NCBI GenBank assembly: GCA_048859965.1
Contig: JBLIZO010000065.1
Location: 1 to 9,722 of the forward strand
Direction: 5' to 3'
Length of the DNA: 9,722 nucleotides
Source of the DNA: Fluviibacter sp048859965
GTDB lineage: Bacteria; Pseudomonadota; Gammaproteobacteria; Burkholderiales; Rhodocyclaceae
This document shows positions 7,430 through 9,722 of the stretch, in pieces (positions within the stretch are counted from its first letter, which is position 1; each line of letters opens with the position of its first letter). The notes below the pieces were generated by a model that worked only from the letters and a program-made list of their open reading frames with translations, did no database searches and was not told where the DNA came from. A program made the position numbers and the translations under genes.

Positions 7430-9684
7430 GCCGCCACCAGCTTGGCGTAGGCCAGCGCCAACCATTTGGTGCCCGCCTGGCCAAAACGTACCTGCACCCG
7501 CGCCTCGTCGCCGCGCCCCTCGGCCGCCAGAATCACGCCCGCGCCAAACTTGGCGTGCACCACACTCTGACCGACCCTGAAACCGCCTGCACCGGCATCG
7601 GCCGCTGCGCGTGCGGCAAAGCGCGTCGTCATATCCACTTTTGGCGCCGGCGACCAACTGCTCGTCGTATACGACCCGGCCCATGCCGGCGTCGCATCCA
7701 GACGCTGCAACAGCGCGTCCGGCAATTCATCCAGAAAACCCGATGGCAGACAGTAGCGCGTCTGGCCGTGCAGCATACGCGTCTGCGCGTGGCACAGATA
7801 CAGGCGCTGACGCGCCCGCGTAATCGCCACATACATCAGGCGGCGCTCTTCTTCGAGGCCATCGCGCTCCAGCATCGCATTCTCATGCGGAAACAAGCCC
7901 TGCTCCAGCCCGACGATAAACACCGCGCTGAACTCCAGCCCCTTGGCCGAATGCACCGTCATCAGTTGAATTGCATCGTCCGAATCACCGGCCTGATGCT
8001 CACCGGCCTCCAGCGCCGCATGCGCCAGAAAATCGGCCAGCAGGCTCGTCGCCTCGCCCGTCTCCGAATCGATATTGCGTGTCGACTCCGGGTCTTCGGC
8101 AAACGTCGCCGCCGCGTTGACCAGTTCTTCCAGGTTTTCCAGGCGATCCTGGCCTTCGCGTTCGGCCTGATAGTGCTGACGCAAACCGCTGCGATCCAGC
8201 AGATGATCAATCACTTCGGGCAAGGTCAGCCCCGCCGTCTCGGCGCGCAAGGTTTCGATCAGGCGTATGAACTGCCCCACCGCCGTACCGGCCTTGCCGG
8301 TCAGGCTGGCCGCCGCGTTATACAGACTGCTGTTCAGTTGCCGCGCCTCAAGCTGCAGCGCCTCCAGACTGCGCGCGCCAATGCCGCGCGTCGGGAAGTT
8401 CACCACACGCAGAAACGCCGTATCGTCATCCTGATTCGCAATCAGCCGCAGATACGCCAGCGCGTGTTTGATTTCCTGCCGCTCGAAGAAGCGCAACCCG
8501 CCGTACACGCGGTACGGCAACCCGGCCTGAAACAACGCGTGTTCGAGCACGCGCGATTGTGCGTTGGAGCGATACAGCAAGGCGATCTGGTGGCGCGGAA
8601 TGCCCTCGCGATTCAGTTCGCCGATCTCTTCGACGATATAGCGCGCTTCGTCCAGATCGGACGTCCCCTGAAACACGCGGATCTTTTCGCCGTCACCGGC
8701 GTCCGTCCACAGATTCTTGCCCAGGCGATCCGCGTTGTTCGTAATCAGCGCATTCGCCGCCGACAGAATATGGCCGTGCGAACGGTAGTTTTGTTCCAGA
8801 CGGATCACGTTGCCCTTGGCGTAGTCGCGCTCGAAACCGCGCATATTCGCCACATCGGCCCCCCGGAAGGCGTAGATCGACTGGTCGTCGTCGCCCACCG
8901 CAAAAATCGCCGCCTGCGGCCCGCACAGCAACTGCAGCCAGGCGTATTGCAGCGGGTTCGTATCCTGAAACTCATCGACCAGAATATGGCGGAAGCGCTG
9001 CTGATAATGCGTACGCAACGCCTCATCCTGTTGCAGCAGCTCATAGGCGCGCAACAGCAGCTCGGCGAAATCCACTGCCCCCTCACGCTGACACTGGGTC
9101 TCGTATTCGGCGTAGATCTCCACCTTGCGCCGCGTGTGCGCATCATGTGCCTCGGCCTGCCCCGAGCGGATACCCTGCTCTTTCAAGCCATTGATGTAAT
9201 ACATCATGTCGCGCGCGGGAAAACGCTCTTCGTCAACGCCCATTGCCTTGATCAGGCGCTTGATCGCCGCCTGCTGATCGCCGGTATCGAGAATCTGAAA
9301 CGTCTCGGGCAGACGGGCCGCCCGCCAGTGCGTGCGCAACAGACGATGACACAACCCGTGAAAGGTACCGACCCACAGACTGCGCACGTTGAACGGCACC
9401 ATCGTTGACAAGCGCGTCAGCATCTCGCGCGCCGCCTTATTGGTAAAGGTCACCGCCAGAATGCCCTGCGGCGACACCTGCCCCGTCTGCAACAGCCAGG
9501 CAATGCGTGTCGTCAGCACACGGGTCTTGCCCGACCCGGCGCCCGCCAGAATCAGCGCGTGCTCGGGCGGCAGACAAACGGCCGCACGTTGCGGCTCGTT
9601 CAGCCCAGCCAACAGTGGGTTCGCCCGTTCAACCGGCGCCCCACCCAGCGGGCCACCAAAGGCTTCCGGGATCGATGAATTCAT
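7426..9684 (-). CDS. uvrD: DNA helicase II, UvrD (SF1A 3'-5' helicase)
   Basis: Unwinds DNA in nucleotide excision repair and mismatch repair, and removes proteins from DNA. It has 752 residues (E. coli has 720), with all SF1A motifs visible: Q-motif region LNEPQRAAV (28-36), Walker A AGAGSGKT (47-54), FTNKAA, WVGTFHG (104-110), Walker B LVDEFQDT (235-242), GDDDQSIY (264-271), LEQNYRS (296-302), TVHSAKGLEF (576-585) and EEERRLMYVAITRAR (611-625). YGGLRFFERQEIK (394-406) is UvrD-typical. A C-terminal Tudor-like domain (about 701-750, VGQSVVHAKFGAGVI ... KWLALAYAKL), which in E. coli contacts partners such as RNA polymerase, separates it from Rep. The ATG at 9684 gives about 20 residues more before LNEPQ than E. 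coli has. Its ribosome binding site is poor, and a TTG at codon 25 is a less likely start. It is the first visible gene of the uvrD-dgt-dnaE unit and ends with TGA inside the dgt start. Confidence 0.97.
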   Translation of the reverse strand: MNSSIPEAFGGPLGGAPVERANPLLAGLNEPQRAAVCLPPEHALILAGAGSGKTRVLTTRIAWLLQTGQVSPQGILAVTFTNKAAREMLTRLSTMVPFNVRSLWVGTFHGLCHRLLRTHWRAARLPETFQILDTGDQQAAIKRLIKAMGVDEERFPARDMMYYINGLKEQGIRSGQAEAHDAHTRRKVEIYAEYETQCQREGAVDFAELLLRAYELLQQDEALRTHYQQRFRHILVDEFQDTNPLQYAWLQLLCGPQAAIFAVGDDDQSIYAFRGADVANMRGFERDYAKGNVIRLEQNYRSHGHILSAANALITNNADRLGKNLWTDAGDGEKIRVFQGTSDLDEARYIVEEIGELNREGIPRHQIALLYRSNAQSRVLEHALFQAGLPYRVYGGLRFFERQEIKHALAYLRLIANQDDDTAFLRVVNFPTRGIGARSLEALQLEARQLNSSLYNAAASLTGKAGTAVGQFIRLIETLRAETAGLTLPEVIDHLLDRSGLRQHYQAEREGQDRLENLEELVNAAATFAEDPESTRNIDSETGEATSLLADFLAHAALEAGEHQAGDSDDAIQLMTVHSAKGLEFSAVFIVGLEQGLFPHENAMLERDGLEEERRLMYVAITRARQRLYLCHAQTRMLHGQTRYCLPSGFLDELPDALLQRLDATPAWAGSYTTSSWSPAPKVDMTTRFAARAAADAGAGGFRVGQSVVHAKFGAGVILAAEGRGDEARVQVRFGQAGTKWLALAYAKLVAA

Positions 9685-9722
9685 AGCCTAAATTATCCCG
9701 TGAAAGACGCGGGTTTTATAAG
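9685..9722 (-). promoter_or_regulatory. Upstream edge of uvrD, possible promoter
   Basis: These 38 bases are AT-richer than the genes. On the - strand, TATAAA (9720-9715) resembles a -10 box and would give a leader of about 20-25 bases; its -35 would lie outside the window. GATAAT (9697-9692) is a second -10 candidate, but it would start the transcript almost at the ATG. AGG sits only 2 bases before the ATG, and GGGA lies 11 bases before it, so the ribosome binding site is weak. No LexA-type CTG-N10-CAG site is visible in this short piece, although E. coli uvrD has one. Confidence 0.35.

Noticed and set aside
7430..7684. N-terminal extension of dgt by 85 codons to 7684
   Set aside because: The extra residues are Gly/Arg-rich, lie wholly inside uvrD and do not resemble Dgt, whereas ATGATG at the uvrD stop gives the usual protein length.
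7555..9408. A 617-codon open frame on the + strand, opposite uvrD
   Set aside because: Also in codon register with uvrD and explained by the same avoidance of TTA, CTA and TCA; the product is an Arg/Gln/His-rich sequence with no family features.

Overview
This is a GC-rich bacterial chromosome segment made almost entirely of housekeeping genes. The UvrD and DnaE proteins read like betaproteobacterial versions: UvrD has the QTGQVSPQG / MLTRLS style of N-terminus, and DnaE opens with FVHLRLHSEYSITDGIVR and contains ALALTDLGN. I therefore infer a betaproteobacterium from remembered family resemblance, not from a search, and cannot place it more finely. There are no mobile elements, tRNA or rRNA genes, CRISPR arrays or prophage genes.

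Layout. On the + strand: the 3' end of metG (methionyl-tRNA synthetase, cut by the left edge), an 85-base gap, then a complete SulP-family anion transporter with a STAS domain (880-2646). On the - strand, read right to left: uvrD (9684 to 7426), a dgt-type dNTP triphosphohydrolase (7429 to 6098), and dnaE, the replicative DNA polymerase III alpha subunit (6081 to 2548). uvrD and dgt overlap by 4 bases (ATGA), and dgt and dnaE are 16 bases apart, so the three look like one transcription unit. It combines a repair helicase, a dNTP-pool enzyme and the replicative polymerase.

The most unusual point is the meeting of the two blocks. sulP and dnaE converge and overlap tail to tail by 99 bases in codon register. 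The TAA stop of each gene is the complement of a TTA leucine codon in the other. The overlap holds the conserved last strand of DnaE, a 17-residue DnaE extension past the usual family end, and the end of the SulP STAS domain, so no intergenic terminator is possible.

No new multi-gene system is visible. The secondary points of interest are the gene order of the replication/repair operon, a 15-base tandem duplication inside dnaE, a direct repeat touching the sulP ribosome binding site, and a lysine-rich linker in MetG. Two very long open frames antisense to dnaE and uvrD are explained by codon bias.
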